Assembly (NCBI GenBank): GCA_000482145.1 | Contig: AUXH01000259.1 | Coordinates: 1 to 25,391, forward strand | Direction: 5' to 3' | From: Strigomonas culicis | Lineage: Eukaryota; Euglenozoa; Kinetoplastea; Trypanosomatida; Trypanosomatidae | DNA: 25,391 nt | Shown here: piece after piece, positions 1-8,764 of the stretch | Position numbering within the stretch: position 1 is the stretch's first letter | Layout of the letters: every line of letters starts with the position of its first letter | Notes under the pieces: model-generated | The model's database searches: none | The model's input: only the letters and a program-made list of their open reading frames with translations | Told to the model about the DNA's origin: nothing | Translations under genes and position numbers: made by a program

Positions 1-21
1 GAGAGAGAGAGAGAGAGAGAG
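1..21. repeat. GA dinucleotide repeat at the window edge
   Basis: About ten GA units occur, possibly continuing outside the window. On the transcribed (minus) strand this is a CT tract, the type of pyrimidine run that precedes splice acceptors elsewhere in this window. Confidence 0.85.
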
Positions 22-535
22 GATACACACACATGGACCCGCTAAAAAAGAAAGGTAGAAAACAGCTCGCATGTACACATTATGCAAGAATGGTCACATG
101 CACGCCACATGATAAAAGAAAGAAAAAAAAGTCAAGCTTTTGCATGTGATCAAGTAAAACAAATAGATAAAAAAAGACGCATTATTTTGTTTTGAAGGTA
201 TTAAGAAAAAAACAAACAGCGACAAGTGCATGTTACTGTGCAAGAAGTGGTGAGCTGCAGGGGAGAGAAGATGCAAGCAAAGAAAACAAAAATAGTATTC
301 TGCATCTACAGATAACTATGTACTGAGATAATAACACATGGTAAGAAAAAAAATGACATCACTACAGAGTAGAAAGCAAAAACGAGAAATTATTTGTTTT
401 TAAAAATGAATAGTAAACATCAGCACCAATAATAAGAGAATAGACCGTGCTTGGCCATTTATACAACAATTGCAAATCGGTTTCGCCTATGTACATGTGG
501 GTCTGCAGGGCTGTCGTGCGACAGCGACGAGGGGC
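1..535 (-). other. AT-rich downstream region, 3' UTR of the large hypothetical gene
   Basis: About 535 bases lie downstream of the stop codon of the large hypothetical gene. From about 470 leftward the sequence turns sharply AT-rich. A GA repeat fills positions 1-21; on the minus strand it is a CT tract and could be the splice-acceptor tract of the next gene beyond the window. Short frames here are not credible genes. Confidence 0.65.
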
Positions 536-3500
536 TCACGGCGAGCAGACCGTGTGGAGGGAGCACGTGGAACTGTCCAGCGAGCCCTCGCGGCTCGGCG
601 TCGCGCCCGGGGTCACAGGCGACAGCGACGGCGTCGGCAACGGCTGCCCCGTGTGGCGCGGCGGGGTCGGCGCCGCCGGCTGCAGCGACGCCGCGGCGGC
701 GGCCTGCGCCTGGTCCTCGAGCAGCTGGCGGTGCACGTCCCGGAGCTCCTCCGGCGGCGGCGGCAGCGTCCGGTTCAGCAGCGGCAGCGGCAGCGCGCGC
801 GCCTCGTCGTCGGCCGCGCGGCCATCCTCGTCCTCGGACGCGGTGGTGGACGGCGCGCCGCGGCGGCGCTCGTGCCCCTCGGTGTGGATGCTCAGCAGCA
901 CGACCAGCGCTGCGCCGCCCGGCGCCGGCGGCAGGAGCCCCGGCAGCTCGCCGTCGTCTTCGTCCTGAAGGCGCGGCGGCAGCAGCGCGACGCCTGGCGC
1001 CGGCCCCACCACGCTGAGGGAGGAGCTCCGGCTGTTCACGATGTTGGGGTCGACGCGCGACAGCTCCTTGGTGGAGGCCGGCTCCTCGAAGCAGTCGGCC
1101 TCGTGCCGCTCCGGCGCGGGCGGCACCGGCGGCGCGCCGCGCGGTGGGGGTGGTGGCGGCGGTGGGTCGTCCGTGCTGGGTGGCACAACATGCGTCGTCG
1201 GGGCTGCGCCCAGCGGCGAGCGCGGCAGCCACGGCGGCCGCGTGACGACGCTGCCGTTGCCGCTCACCGGCAGCACCTCCGACACGACGGAGGAGCCGCG
1301 CGAGCTGCTGGTCGTCGAGCGCGGCGGCCGCTTCAGCGACGACGCGGAGTTGGCCGGCCCCTCCACGACGCGCCGGCTGACCGTGTGGGCGCCATCCTCG
1401 CGCAGCTGTATGACGGTGTCCAGCGCCGGGGTCTCATCGAGGTCCTCCAGCGTCGCATCCACCTCCGGGTCCTCGTATGGGGTGGCGAAGTGGCAGCCGC
1501 GCGGCGGCAGGAGCGAGGCGCAGCTGTGGATGTGGCTGCTGTGCATGCCGTCGTCGCGGTCGACGCTGCCCGCGCGGCTCGTCGCCTGCGCCTTCAGCCG
1601 CACGCGGGTGTGCTCCAGCTTCATACAGTAGGCACGCAGCCGCCGGATTGTGTCGCGGCTGTACTGGCGGCCGGTGTGCAGCTCGATGATGGAGGTCCGC
1701 TCGACCGGCGGGCCGCTGCTGTTGGGCCCCAGCAGAGACGTGGTGTCCACCGACGTCTGCGCGTCGTCGTCGGTGGCCTCCGACAGCGGCGGGTACGCCT
1801 CGCTGTACGGCGTCTGGACGTGTTTACTCGCCATGTAGCTCATGCTGCTGTTGTTGTGATTGGTGTTATTCCCACTCGCGCTGTTCAGCTGATGGGCGGA
1901 GGGACTGCAGCGCCCCGCGTGCGGCAGCTGCAGCGGCGTCGTGGTGGGGCTGTGTCGCACCGAGACGAACGTGGGCGATACCACGGGAGGCACCGCAAGC
2001 GTGAAGGGGGCGCTGCTGGCCAAGCCCAGCGAGAGCGAAGACTCCAGCGGCGGCGTGGCACTGCCGACCGTCTGCGTCTGCGTCTGCGTCTCCAGGAACT
2101 GCTGTGGCGCCTGCAGTGGCGTGCGGAGTGGGGGGGAGGGGTCTGCCGAGGACCGTTGACTGAACACGGGTGCCGCGTCCGCCGTCGGCACCCGGAAGCG
2201 CAGCAGCGTGGGGCTGTCCGCGCGCTCGGCGCGGGTGGTTCGGTTGCTGTGGGGCGCCGACGTCGGCGCGGAGGGCGTGCCGGGGCCGGACGGCGGCGTG
2301 CCTGGCAGTGGGGTGTTCGCCGCAAGGCCCTTGTCCACCTGCACCGCCGCGTGCGCCATCTTCTTCTCGACGGTAGGGGGGCTGCCGGCGGCGGTCGCCG
2401 CCGTGGTGGGGGTCTGAAACGGAACATGGGAGGGAAAGAGGTGCCGCTCGTAGCGCTGATAAAAGGAAGGGTCCGCGTAGAGGTGGCCGGTGGCCTTGCC
2501 GGGCTCGCCCACGCGGCCGCCAGCGGTGGCGGGTCCGGTGTGAAGAGGATGGCGTGAGAAGAGGTCATTCGTATGCGTGTTCGGTGTATTCGCTGGAAGA
2601 GCGTCGCCCGTCACGCCGTGGGAGGCGGTGGCGGAATCACTGAAGTGTTTGCCGTTCATCGTTGCGTGCGTCACACAGTCCGCGGCCGGCTCCGAGCCGC
2701 TGCCCTCCGCCGCCTGCCGCGTGTCGGTGACTACCGGCGTGACGAAGGTGCGCGGCTGCCGGGCCTGTTCCAGCGCCTCCGCAAACAGCGTATCGTTGTG
2801 GTGCTGGAGCTGGTGCGATTTGTAGAGAAGGTAGTCGCAGAGCAGCGCTTCGGCGGAGGGCAGCGGCGCGCCATCCCTGGCGGCACCTTCCTCGTGCGGC
2901 GCGTGGGTCGCCGCCGCCCCTGCGTCTAGTCCTTGCCCCTCTCTGTTGCTCGCGGTCTCTGCTGTCTCTTCGGTAGCCGCGGGGCTTCTCCCTGCTTCTT
3001 CTGCAAGGCCGCTGAAATTCTTGGAGGAGATGGACCGCACACGGATACCGGACTTTTTCACTTTCCAACTTTCCTTCGGCCGCTGCTGCGGCTCGAGAGA
3101 AGCAGTGCTGTGGTGAAGGACAGGTGGAGAGGATGCGGAGGCCTCCGTGAAGGGAACGGGCGAGTACTCCTTCGACGTGTGCCACGAGCTGTCTGCGGAG
3201 GGCCGCTGCAACGTTGTGGGGCTTGTGCGGTGGGCCTTCCTCTTCTTCTTGCCACTGTTCATCTGCCGTATCAGGATGATCTCGTTGTGCAGGCCGCACG
3301 CCGTGACGCGCTGTGGCCCGCCGCTGCCGGCCGCCCGCCGCTCTGCCTCCCCGCAGTAAGGGTTCGGTTCGACGACGAGCTCCTTGCGCCGCGGGCTGCT
3401 GCGGGCGCGGAGGGGGTGGCTGTACCCTGCTGCTGCTACTGCCTGGGTGTGGGTAAGGCGGTGGCGGTGCGCTGCGCGGGGAGGAGGCGTCGCGACACGG

Positions 3501-3943
3501 CCGCCCGCCGGTTCGTACAGGATGTACTGTGTGGGCCCAACGCGGTGGAGCTGCGCGTAGTCATTGCGGTCGCGCGTTGCGCTGTACGCGTTTTCACTGG
3601 TATGCAGCTGCGTGTAGAAGGAGCCCGGCGGGGACCACGCTTCCACCCACCCGTCCTCCGCGTTTGCTGCGGCCACGCCCGCGCGCCACCCGCGCGGCAG
3701 CGGGTCATTGATGGAGCCCTCGTCGTAGAAGGAGGAGGTGCCATTGTGCTCCGCCTCGGCCTTCCGGCGCGAGTGGCCGCGGTCACTGACGCCAGACGCG
3801 TTCACGCGAGAGGGCAGGTGGCCACTGTCAGTGTTATTTGTATTACTATGAGTGCCGTTTATACTTTGGCTATGAGCTGGTCTGGGATGTTCCCGGGGTG
3901 TGTATAAGGGATAATGTGCCTCTAGTGGCTTTTTTCGTTTCAT
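536..3943 (-). CDS. Large low-complexity hypothetical protein (1135 residues)
   Basis: One uninterrupted frame runs from ATG to TGA, with a good splice acceptor upstream and AT-rich flanks, so I take it as a real gene. I do not recognise the family. Most of it looks disordered and is rich in Ser, Pro, Thr, Ala and His. Islands that may be conserved are: YAQLHRVGPTQYILYEP in the N-terminal part; LLCDYLLYKSHQLQHHNDTL and HLYADPSFYQRYERHLFP in the middle; and a short helical stretch, TIRRLRAYCMKLEHTRVRLK, about two thirds along. Simple repeats include an alternating Gln-Thr run (about 2067-2096) and a run of eight Pro (about 1143-1166, residue 925 onward) of a kind bound by SH3, WW or profilin-type partners. 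No signal peptide, membrane segment or catalytic motif is visible. A scaffold or cytoskeleton-associated protein is possible but unproven. Confidence 0.8.
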   Translation of the reverse strand: MKRKKPLEAHYPLYTPREHPRPAHSQSINGTHSNTNNTDSGHLPSRVNASGVSDRGHSRRKAEAEHNGTSSFYDEGSINDPLPRGWRAGVAAANAEDGWVEAWSPPGSFYTQLHTSENAYSATRDRNDYAQLHRVGPTQYILYEPAGGRVATPPPRAAHRHRLTHTQAVAAAGYSHPLRARSSPRRKELVVEPNPYCGEAERRAAGSGGPQRVTACGLHNEIILIRQMNSGKKKRKAHRTSPTTLQRPSADSSWHTSKEYSPVPFTEASASSPPVLHHSTASLEPQQRPKESWKVKKSGIRVRSISSKNFSGLAEEAGRSPAATEETAETASNREGQGLDAGAAATHAPHEEGAARDGAPLPSAEALLCDYLLYKSHQLQHHNDTLFAEALEQARQPRTFVTPVVTDTRQAAEGSGSEPAADCVTHATMNGKHFSDSATASHGVTGDALPANTPNTHTNDLFSRHPLHTGPATAGGRVGEPGKATGHLYADPSFYQRYERHLFPSHVPFQTPTTAATAAGSPPTVEKKMAHAAVQVDKGLAANTPLPGTPPSGPGTPSAPTSAPHSNRTTRAERADSPTLLRFRVPTADAAPVFSQRSSADPSPPLRTPLQAPQQFLETQTQTQTVGSATPPLESSLSLGLASSAPFTLAVPPVVSPTFVSVRHSPTTTPLQLPHAGRCSPSAHQLNSASGNNTNHNNSSMSYMASKHVQTPYSEAYPPLSEATDDDAQTSVDTTSLLGPNSSGPPVERTSIIELHTGRQYSRDTIRRLRAYCMKLEHTRVRLKAQATSRAGSVDRDDGMHSSHIHSCASLLPPRGCHFATPYEDPEVDATLEDLDETPALDTVIQLREDGAHTVSRRVVEGPANSASSLKRPPRSTTSSSRGSSVVSEVLPVSGNGSVVTRPPWLPRSPLGAAPTTHVVPPSTDDPPPPPPPPRGAPPVPPAPERHEADCFEEPASTKELSRVDPNIVNSRSSSLSVVGPAPGVALLPPRLQDEDDGELPGLLPPAPGGAALVVLLSIHTEGHERRRGAPSTTASEDEDGRAADDEARALPLPLLNRTLPPPPEELRDVHRQLLEDQAQAAAAASLQPAAPTPPRHTGQPLPTPSLSPVTPGATPSREGSLDSSTCSLHTVCSP

Positions 3944-4325
3944 GATGAAAAAAAATATACAAGTACAGGTAAGGTGGGTACGGTTCTCTGTGAGTCTAGC
4001 TCAATCTTTTGTTTCTAATCTAAAGAGAAAAATAAAAAAATAAAACAATATGGATCGATCACTTTTTTTTCTTTTCAAGGGTTTCTTTGGCCGTGAGCAT
4101 GGCAACAGTAGAGAGAAGAAGGGAGGAGAGGCAGTCATAATAATTCACACAGATCTGTCAGGAAAGCAAAGTAAAAGAAGCAAAGAGACATAATCATACT
4201 TTCACATGTATAAAGAAAAAGGGAGATAAAAAACCTTTTTTTTTGTTTTCCACCTCTTTTTTTATTCATGTTAGTATTATATATAGAGAGGAATGGGATA
4301 TGTGTATGGATTCTTCCTTCTTGAC
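3944..4325 (-). other. Intergenic/UTR region between RD/RE-rich gene and the large hypothetical gene
   Basis: This 382-base AT-rich spacer holds the 3' UTR of the RD/RE-rich gene and the leader of the next gene. No other feature was seen. Confidence 0.7.
4020..4055 (-). promoter_or_regulatory. Probable trans-splice acceptor of the large hypothetical gene
   Basis: On the minus strand a T-rich tract ending TTTTTCTCTTTAG places AG at 4020-4021, leaving a 76-base leader before the ATG at 3941-3943. It fits the kinetoplastid acceptor pattern well. Confidence 0.6.
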
Positions 4326-5327
4326 TTAACGGTTGCGGTCACGGCGGCGGCGGGCATCTTCACGACGGTCATCATAGTCTGACGGACGGCTGCTCGGCGC
4401 CTGCCGCGCACCGCCGCTGCTACTCGAGTGGTGATGGCTCTGGCCGGCCGCCGCCTTGCCAGGTGCACTGCTGTGCGCGCCGCCGCCGCTGCGATAGGGC
4501 AGCGTGCGCTCGTACTCGGACGTCCGGCGGCGGTCACGGCCACGGTCTTCGTCGCGGTGCCGGCGGCCATCCCTGTCCTCACGGTCGTCCTCGCGCCGCC
4601 TGCGTTGGTACCGCTCCCGCTCCCGCTCCCGCTCCCGCTCCCGCTCCTTGTCTCTGTGACTCTCTCTCTCCCTGTCACGGTCCCTGTGGCTCTCTCTCTC
4701 CCTATCACGGTCTCTGTAGCTGTCTCTCTCTCTCTCCCTGTCACGGTCTCGGTGGGTCTCTCTGTCATGGCGGCCGCCGCTGCCGCCGCGCACCTCCGCC
4801 TCACGCGGGCGCTTGCTCACCCGGCCGTCCGCGTCCTGCCGGCGCGGCGGCGGCGGCGGCCGGCGGGGGTCGCCGCCGGTCTTCTCCGCCGCGCGCGCCG
4901 CGGCCGGCGGCGAGGGGCCGTCCCCCCCCTCCTCGTCGTCGTCCGACGCGGACGACGACACGGACGAGGACGACGACGAGAAGGCGGAGGACCAGCCGCT
5001 GCTGTTGCTGCCGCGAGCGCGGCCCCCCGCCTCGGCGCCGTCCGGCTGCTCCTCCAGAAAGATCTCCGCCTCCTTCGCGGAGGTGACGGGGCCGTTGAGC
5101 TCTCCTAGGTTGATGGCCATCGCGGTGGTGGGGTTGGGGAGGATGGGGCTGTAGTCCGGCGCGGCCGGCTGCAGGGTCGGCCGGCCGTCGGGGAAGAGCG
5201 TGTAGAACTGATCGGGGAATTCGCGCTCCGCGGCGCTGAAGCCGATGAAGTAGAAGTACTCAATCCACTCTTGGCGGTACAACCGCTGCTTCGTCTCCTC
5301 GTCGTACTCGAAAGGAATCGCCTTCAT
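4326..5327 (-). CDS. RD/RE-dipeptide-rich protein, possible RNA-processing factor
   Basis: The protein has 333 residues, from ATG to TAA. Residues 1-90 look like the folded part: an aromatic-rich opening (QEWIEYFYFIGF, EFPDQFYTLFPDG), then a Pro-rich stretch. Residues 105-140 are Ser-rich and then acidic (SDDDEEGGDG). Residues about 186-242 are nearly pure Arg-Asp, Arg-Glu and His-Arg-Asp repeats, followed by further Arg/Asp and Ser/His-rich sequence to the end. Such RD/RE/RS tails are known in spliceosomal and mRNA-processing proteins (U1-70K-like and RED-like tails), so a nuclear RNA-linked role is plausible. I see no RRM or other named domain in the N-terminal part and do not assign a family. 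The tail is encoded by near-perfect DNA repeats. The importin beta gene upstream is probably an unrelated neighbour. Confidence 0.8.
   Translation of the reverse strand: MKAIPFEYDEETKQRLYRQEWIEYFYFIGFSAAEREFPDQFYTLFPDGRPTLQPAAPDYSPILPNPTTAMAINLGELNGPVTSAKEAEIFLEEQPDGAEAGGRARGSNSSGWSSAFSSSSSSVSSSASDDDEEGGDGPSPPAAARAAEKTGGDPRRPPPPPRRQDADGRVSKRPREAEVRGGSGGRHDRETHRDRDRERERDSYRDRDRERESHRDRDRERESHRDKERERERERERERYQRRRREDDREDRDGRRHRDEDRGRDRRRTSEYERTLPYRSGGGAHSSAPGKAAAGQSHHHSSSSGGARQAPSSRPSDYDDRREDARRRRDRNR
4605..4760 (-). repeat. Tandem repeat encoding RD/RE dipeptides
   Basis: Hexamer-like units (GCTCCC on the plus strand) are followed by three larger units of about 45-50 bases built of CTCTCTCTCTCCCTGTCACGG-type sequence. 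On the minus strand they encode RDRDRERESH-type repeats. The DNA repeats are closer to each other than the protein code requires, which points to recent duplication or slippage. Confidence 0.8.
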
Positions 5328-5423
5328 AGGACAACACAGTAAAATAATAATAATAATAATAATAATAATGATGATGAAATGAAGAAGCGCAAGTCTATTA
5401 GGTGCTTCTTTGTATATTTGTAT

Positions 5424-5475
5424 CTACACAAACAAAGAGAGAGAGAGAGAGAGTGAGAGAGGGAGTGTGAGAGAT
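5424..5475 (-). promoter_or_regulatory. Probable trans-splice acceptor of the RD/RE-rich protein gene
   Basis: On the minus strand a CT-rich run of about 45 bases (GA repeat on the plus strand, about 5432-5475) leads to TTTGTTTGTGTAG with AG at 5424-5425. This leaves a 96-base leader before the ATG at 5325-5327, containing an AAT/ATT repeat. This is the clearest acceptor in the window. Confidence 0.65.
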
Positions 5476-5929
5476 TAATATAGGGATTATCCATTGACAT
5501 AAAAGCGTGTCTTTTTTTTCTTCTCCATCGTTACATGGTTTTTTCTTTTTGCGTTTCTTGTAAATATAACATTTTTCTTTTGGTTTCTATTATTATTATT
5601 ATTATTATACTTACGGTCCATCTTGTGGGGTGCCTATGCGGTTATGTTTATGATATGAGGGGTGGGAAGGATCTGACGTTTGCGCTGCTACGATTGCCTT
5701 TCTATAATTATTGTTTTATTTCCATCTTCTTCCATTCTTTATTTTAAAAATGTTTGTTAATACACCCAGTAACAGCCAGCCCAAAAGAGAAAAACCCAAA
5801 AACACATACGGACACCATACCAAATATAAAAACAAACAATTGACAAGGACAATACAAAAAGAGAGAAAAAGAGTAAGGTAACCAATAAAGAATGGGAGAT
5901 ATACAGTGTTTCTCTACTTCATGTAGTGG

Positions 5930-5930
<1 letters not shown>

Positions 5931-5974
<44 letters not shown>
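5931..5974. repeat. Compound microsatellite (AT)12(GT)10
   Basis: Twelve AT units (5931-5954) run directly into ten GT units (5955-5974). It lies in the expected 3' UTR of the importin gene, where in transcript sense it would read (AC)n(AT)n. Such repeats are length-unstable and could serve as a strain marker. Confidence 0.95.
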
Positions 5975-5975
<1 letters not shown>

Positions 5976-6157
5976 ATACTTCTACACAAATGCACAGGCA
6001 CACACATATGCATTAGTAATGTATTTGATATTAGAGAGGGGCATGAAAAGTGGAACTAACAACAACACACTCACACACTTTTTTTTTCACTTTTTCTTAC
6101 CCCCTCTCTCCTCTCCCTTTTCTCTTTCTTCTTTTCCTCCTTTTCTTCTACTTCTGT

Positions 6158-8764
6158 TTACCGCTGGAGGTCGTTGAGACACCGCTGCACCCACCGGATC
6201 TGCTTCTGCTGGTCCTTCTGCCGGTACGTCTGGTGCGCCTTGTGCAGCAGCGCGCTGACCTCCTGCGTCAGCAGCGCGCTGCGGCCCATGTGCCGCAGCT
6301 GCTGGTTGCTCTTGCCGACGACGGAGGCGAGGTCGCCGAGGAGGGCGAGCGCCTTGAAGAAGGTGTCCTCCTCTGCCGCCTTGCCGGTGACGGTGAACAC
6401 CAGCTGCACGACGTTGCCGAAGTAGCCCGCGACGGTCATCACGTCATCCGTGGAGGCGCTCTGGATGACGTTGGAGTACATCTCGCAGAGGGAGTGCCAG
6501 AGTGACAGCACGTACTCCTCGCTCTCCGGGTCGCCGCGCACGTCGATTGTGCAGCTCGCCTGGTACATCTGGTGGCCGATGACCATCACAGGGTCGATGA
6601 ACTGGCGGAAATTCGAGCCGCACAGCACGTTCAGGGCGATGTCGCCGATGCACTGCAGGAAGGCGCACTTGAGGTCGCGGTCGTAGTCCGTGTCCTCCAG
6701 GCCGGCGATGATGGCGGTCATGATGGGTGCGATGTGCGGCTGCATCTGCTCCCGGCAGGAGAGGCAGAGGTCGCCGAGCGTCGTGACGACGGAGAGCACG
6801 CTGTCCGGCTCGTCCTGCGACTGCAGCACGCGCACAATGTAGGCGGCGATGTTGCCGAGGTAGGGCACGAGCAGCCCCGGGGTCGCGTAGCCGATAGAGG
6901 CGATCGCCATGAGCACCTCCGCTTGGATGTAGTCCGCCTGCACCGCGAGCACCTGCACCATCATCTGCAGCGTCGCGTCCGCGAAGGGCTGGAAGCGCCC
7001 GCGCAGCTTCCGCGCGACGTCGGCGATGGCGCCGGCGACCACGTCGATCATGCCCTCCACCTCCTCGGACCGGTTGCCCTGCTGGAGGCTGGTCAGCAGC
7101 TGGTGCAGCTGGTTCTGCAGGTCGGGCACCATCTGCAGCAGGCATGTCTGCGCGGAGTCCGCAGCGGCCGCGCTGATGAGTGCGTTCAGCGTTGTCTGCG
7201 CGCGGCGGCGCTGTTCGTACGGCACCTGCGGCATAATCGCCTCGCGCAGTGCCTGCATGATGTACGCGTAGTAGGGCGACAGCTCGTTGCTCGCCGGGTC
7301 TTCCTCCACGTCCTCGTAGGCGAGGGAGAGGTTGTTGATGATGTCGCACGCACGCTTGAACATCTCCTCGTTCTGATACGCGCGCACCATCGGCAGCACG
7401 ATGCCGAGGAGCTTCTCCAGCAGCGGCTGCTGCATCAGGAAGACGTCGACGAAGTGGGCGCAGATGACGCCGATGAGCCACCCCGTGCTGTCCGCCACGA
7501 CCGCGTTCTCGTCCGTGAGGTACTTGAGCACCCCGTTCTCGTTCGCGGCCTGCGCGACGGTGTCGCGGATCGCCAGCCGTGCGTCATCGTCATCGACGGT
7601 GAGCAGACAGCCGAAGGCAGTGATGGCGGCCTCCCGCTTGTGCCAGTCGGTGCTGTCGACGTTCGCGTAGACGAACTGCATGACGCTGCCGTGCAGCGCG
7701 ACGCCGAGAACGTCGGCCATGAGAGACAGCAGTTTGCTTGCTGCCAGCGATAGGTTCCAGTCGTCCTCCGTCTGTCCGTCCTCCTGCCGCACCAGCAGCT
7801 GGAGGCAGATGTCGACGAGGAACTGCTGCCCCTGCGCCGTGTAGTTGAGCGAGCCCTCCTCGCCCTCCGCCTTCAGCTCCTGCTCCTGCTCCGCGATGGC
7901 GATCCAGAAGCTCAGGGCCTGCAGGCCAACGTTCTCCTCGTCGTTGAAGATCGCGTTGGTCGTAATCTCGTGGATGCGGGAGATGTAGGCGGGCAGCTTA
8001 CTGTAGTAGAGGTCCGCGACCTTCACGAGGCACTCCATCGAGCGCTCGCGCGTGCGGTTGTTGGGGCAGCTGCGCGCGATGGTGCAGAGCGCGTCCAGCA
8101 GGTAGTCACGCTGGTCCTGCTGATCCATGTTCTCGTGGATGTACTCCATCGAGTTCGTGAGCGCGTTGGTGGCGCTGTACTGCACGTCGCTGTGCGTGCT
8201 GCTCATGCACTGCACCACCGCGCTCAGGATCTTGTTCGTGTGCGGCTGCAGGGCGGCCTCCACCTCCTCGTGGTCGTGGCCCTCCTCGCAGATGTACCCC
8301 AGCGCCGTGAGCGCGGCCTCCTGGTAATGCGGCGTCGGGCACAGCGCGGCCTGCACGAGCAGGTCGATGAGCTCCGGCCACTCGCCGGCCGGCAGCTCAA
8401 TGCGGGAGAGGCTGCCAACCACGTTTGCGGCGACGCTGCGCACCTGCGGGTTCGGGCTGCCGAGGGTGTTGATCACCTCGCTCTTCACCTTCTGTCGCAC
8501 CGCCGCCGGCAGCAGCTTCCACCGCTCCTCGAGCGCTTGGCGCGCGGCCACCTCGCGGAAGGAAGGCGCGACGGCGTTCTTGAGGAGCGTGCCGGCCATC
8601 TGCCGCGAGACGGGGTCGTTGGCCTCCTCGCGGAACTCCGTCAGCACCGTGATGATGAAGTGCGCAAAGTCGGCCGCCTTCGCCTGCTCCACTTGCTGCT
8701 CCGCCGGCACGCGCACGGCGGGGTCCGGGTTTGCCAGCGCAAGCAGCAGACTCGTCGTCGACAT
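6158..8764 (-). CDS. KAP95: Importin subunit beta-1 (karyopherin Kap95)
   Basis: The protein has 868 residues, close to the usual length of importin beta-1 (about 860-880). The ATG at 8762-8764 is chosen because the frame upstream of it has no ATG and the N-terminus then aligns with the family (short helix, then the importin-beta N-terminal domain at about 10-90, including RQMAGTLLKNAV). The rest is a continuous array of HEAT repeats. A family hallmark is the acidic loop followed by DDWN and AASKLLSLMAD; its Trp is residue 336, close to its place in animal importin beta. The protein carries cargo, through importin alpha or directly, across the nuclear pore and releases it on RanGTP binding by the N-terminal HEAT repeats. 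It ends in TAA at 6158-6160. No irregularity was seen. Identification is firm; transportin or Kap123-type karyopherins are excluded by length and the acidic-loop motif. Confidence 0.95.
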   Translation of the reverse strand: MSTTSLLLALANPDPAVRVPAEQQVEQAKAADFAHFIITVLTEFREEANDPVSRQMAGTLLKNAVAPSFREVAARQALEERWKLLPAAVRQKVKSEVINTLGSPNPQVRSVAANVVGSLSRIELPAGEWPELIDLLVQAALCPTPHYQEAALTALGYICEEGHDHEEVEAALQPHTNKILSAVVQCMSSTHSDVQYSATNALTNSMEYIHENMDQQDQRDYLLDALCTIARSCPNNRTRERSMECLVKVADLYYSKLPAYISRIHEITTNAIFNDEENVGLQALSFWIAIAEQEQELKAEGEEGSLNYTAQGQQFLVDICLQLLVRQEDGQTEDDWNLSLAASKLLSLMADVLGVALHGSVMQFVYANVDSTDWHKREAAITAFGCLLTVDDDDARLAIRDTVAQAANENGVLKYLTDENAVVADSTGWLIGVICAHFVDVFLMQQPLLEKLLGIVLPMVRAYQNEEMFKRACDIINNLSLAYEDVEEDPASNELSPYYAYIMQALREAIMPQVPYEQRRRAQTTLNALISAAAADSAQTCLLQMVPDLQNQLHQLLTSLQQGNRSEEVEGMIDVVAGAIADVARKLRGRFQPFADATLQMMVQVLAVQADYIQAEVLMAIASIGYATPGLLVPYLGNIAAYIVRVLQSQDEPDSVLSVVTTLGDLCLSCREQMQPHIAPIMTAIIAGLEDTDYDRDLKCAFLQCIGDIALNVLCGSNFRQFIDPVMVIGHQMYQASCTIDVRGDPESEEYVLSLWHSLCEMYSNVIQSASTDDVMTVAGYFGNVVQLVFTVTGKAAEEDTFFKALALLGDLASVVGKSNQQLRHMGRSALLTQEVSALLHKAHQTYRQKDQQKQIRWVQRCLNDLQR

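Larger units (their letters stand above)
5328..6157 (-). other. AT-rich intergenic/UTR region with several microsatellites
   Basis: This 830-base spacer holds the 3' UTR of the importin gene and the 5' leader of the RD/RE-rich gene. It contains an AT/GT compound microsatellite, TTA repeats near 5589-5607 and AAT repeats near 5343-5369. Nothing else was recognised. Confidence 0.7.

Noticed and set aside
470..2557. Long plus-strand open frame (695 codons) opposite the large hypothetical gene
   Set aside because: It is an Arg/Ala/Gly/Val-rich antisense shadow of a GC-rich gene in which stop codons are rare. It has no AT-rich leader or polypyrimidine tract upstream and runs against the direction of the cluster.
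3690..3760. WW-domain-like start (LPRGW) in the large hypothetical protein
   Set aside because: The rest of the WW pattern (Tyr-Tyr pair, second Trp followed by Pro at the right spacing) is absent.
5744..6013. Minus-strand frame encoding His-Thr and Tyr-Ile repeats
   Set aside because: It is a direct translation of the AT/GT microsatellite and AT-rich spacer, with no coding signal.
6572..7753. Plus-strand open frame (393 codons) opposite importin beta
   Set aside because: The minus strand is unambiguously importin beta. The antisense product is His/Arg/Leu/Val-rich shadow sequence with no domain.
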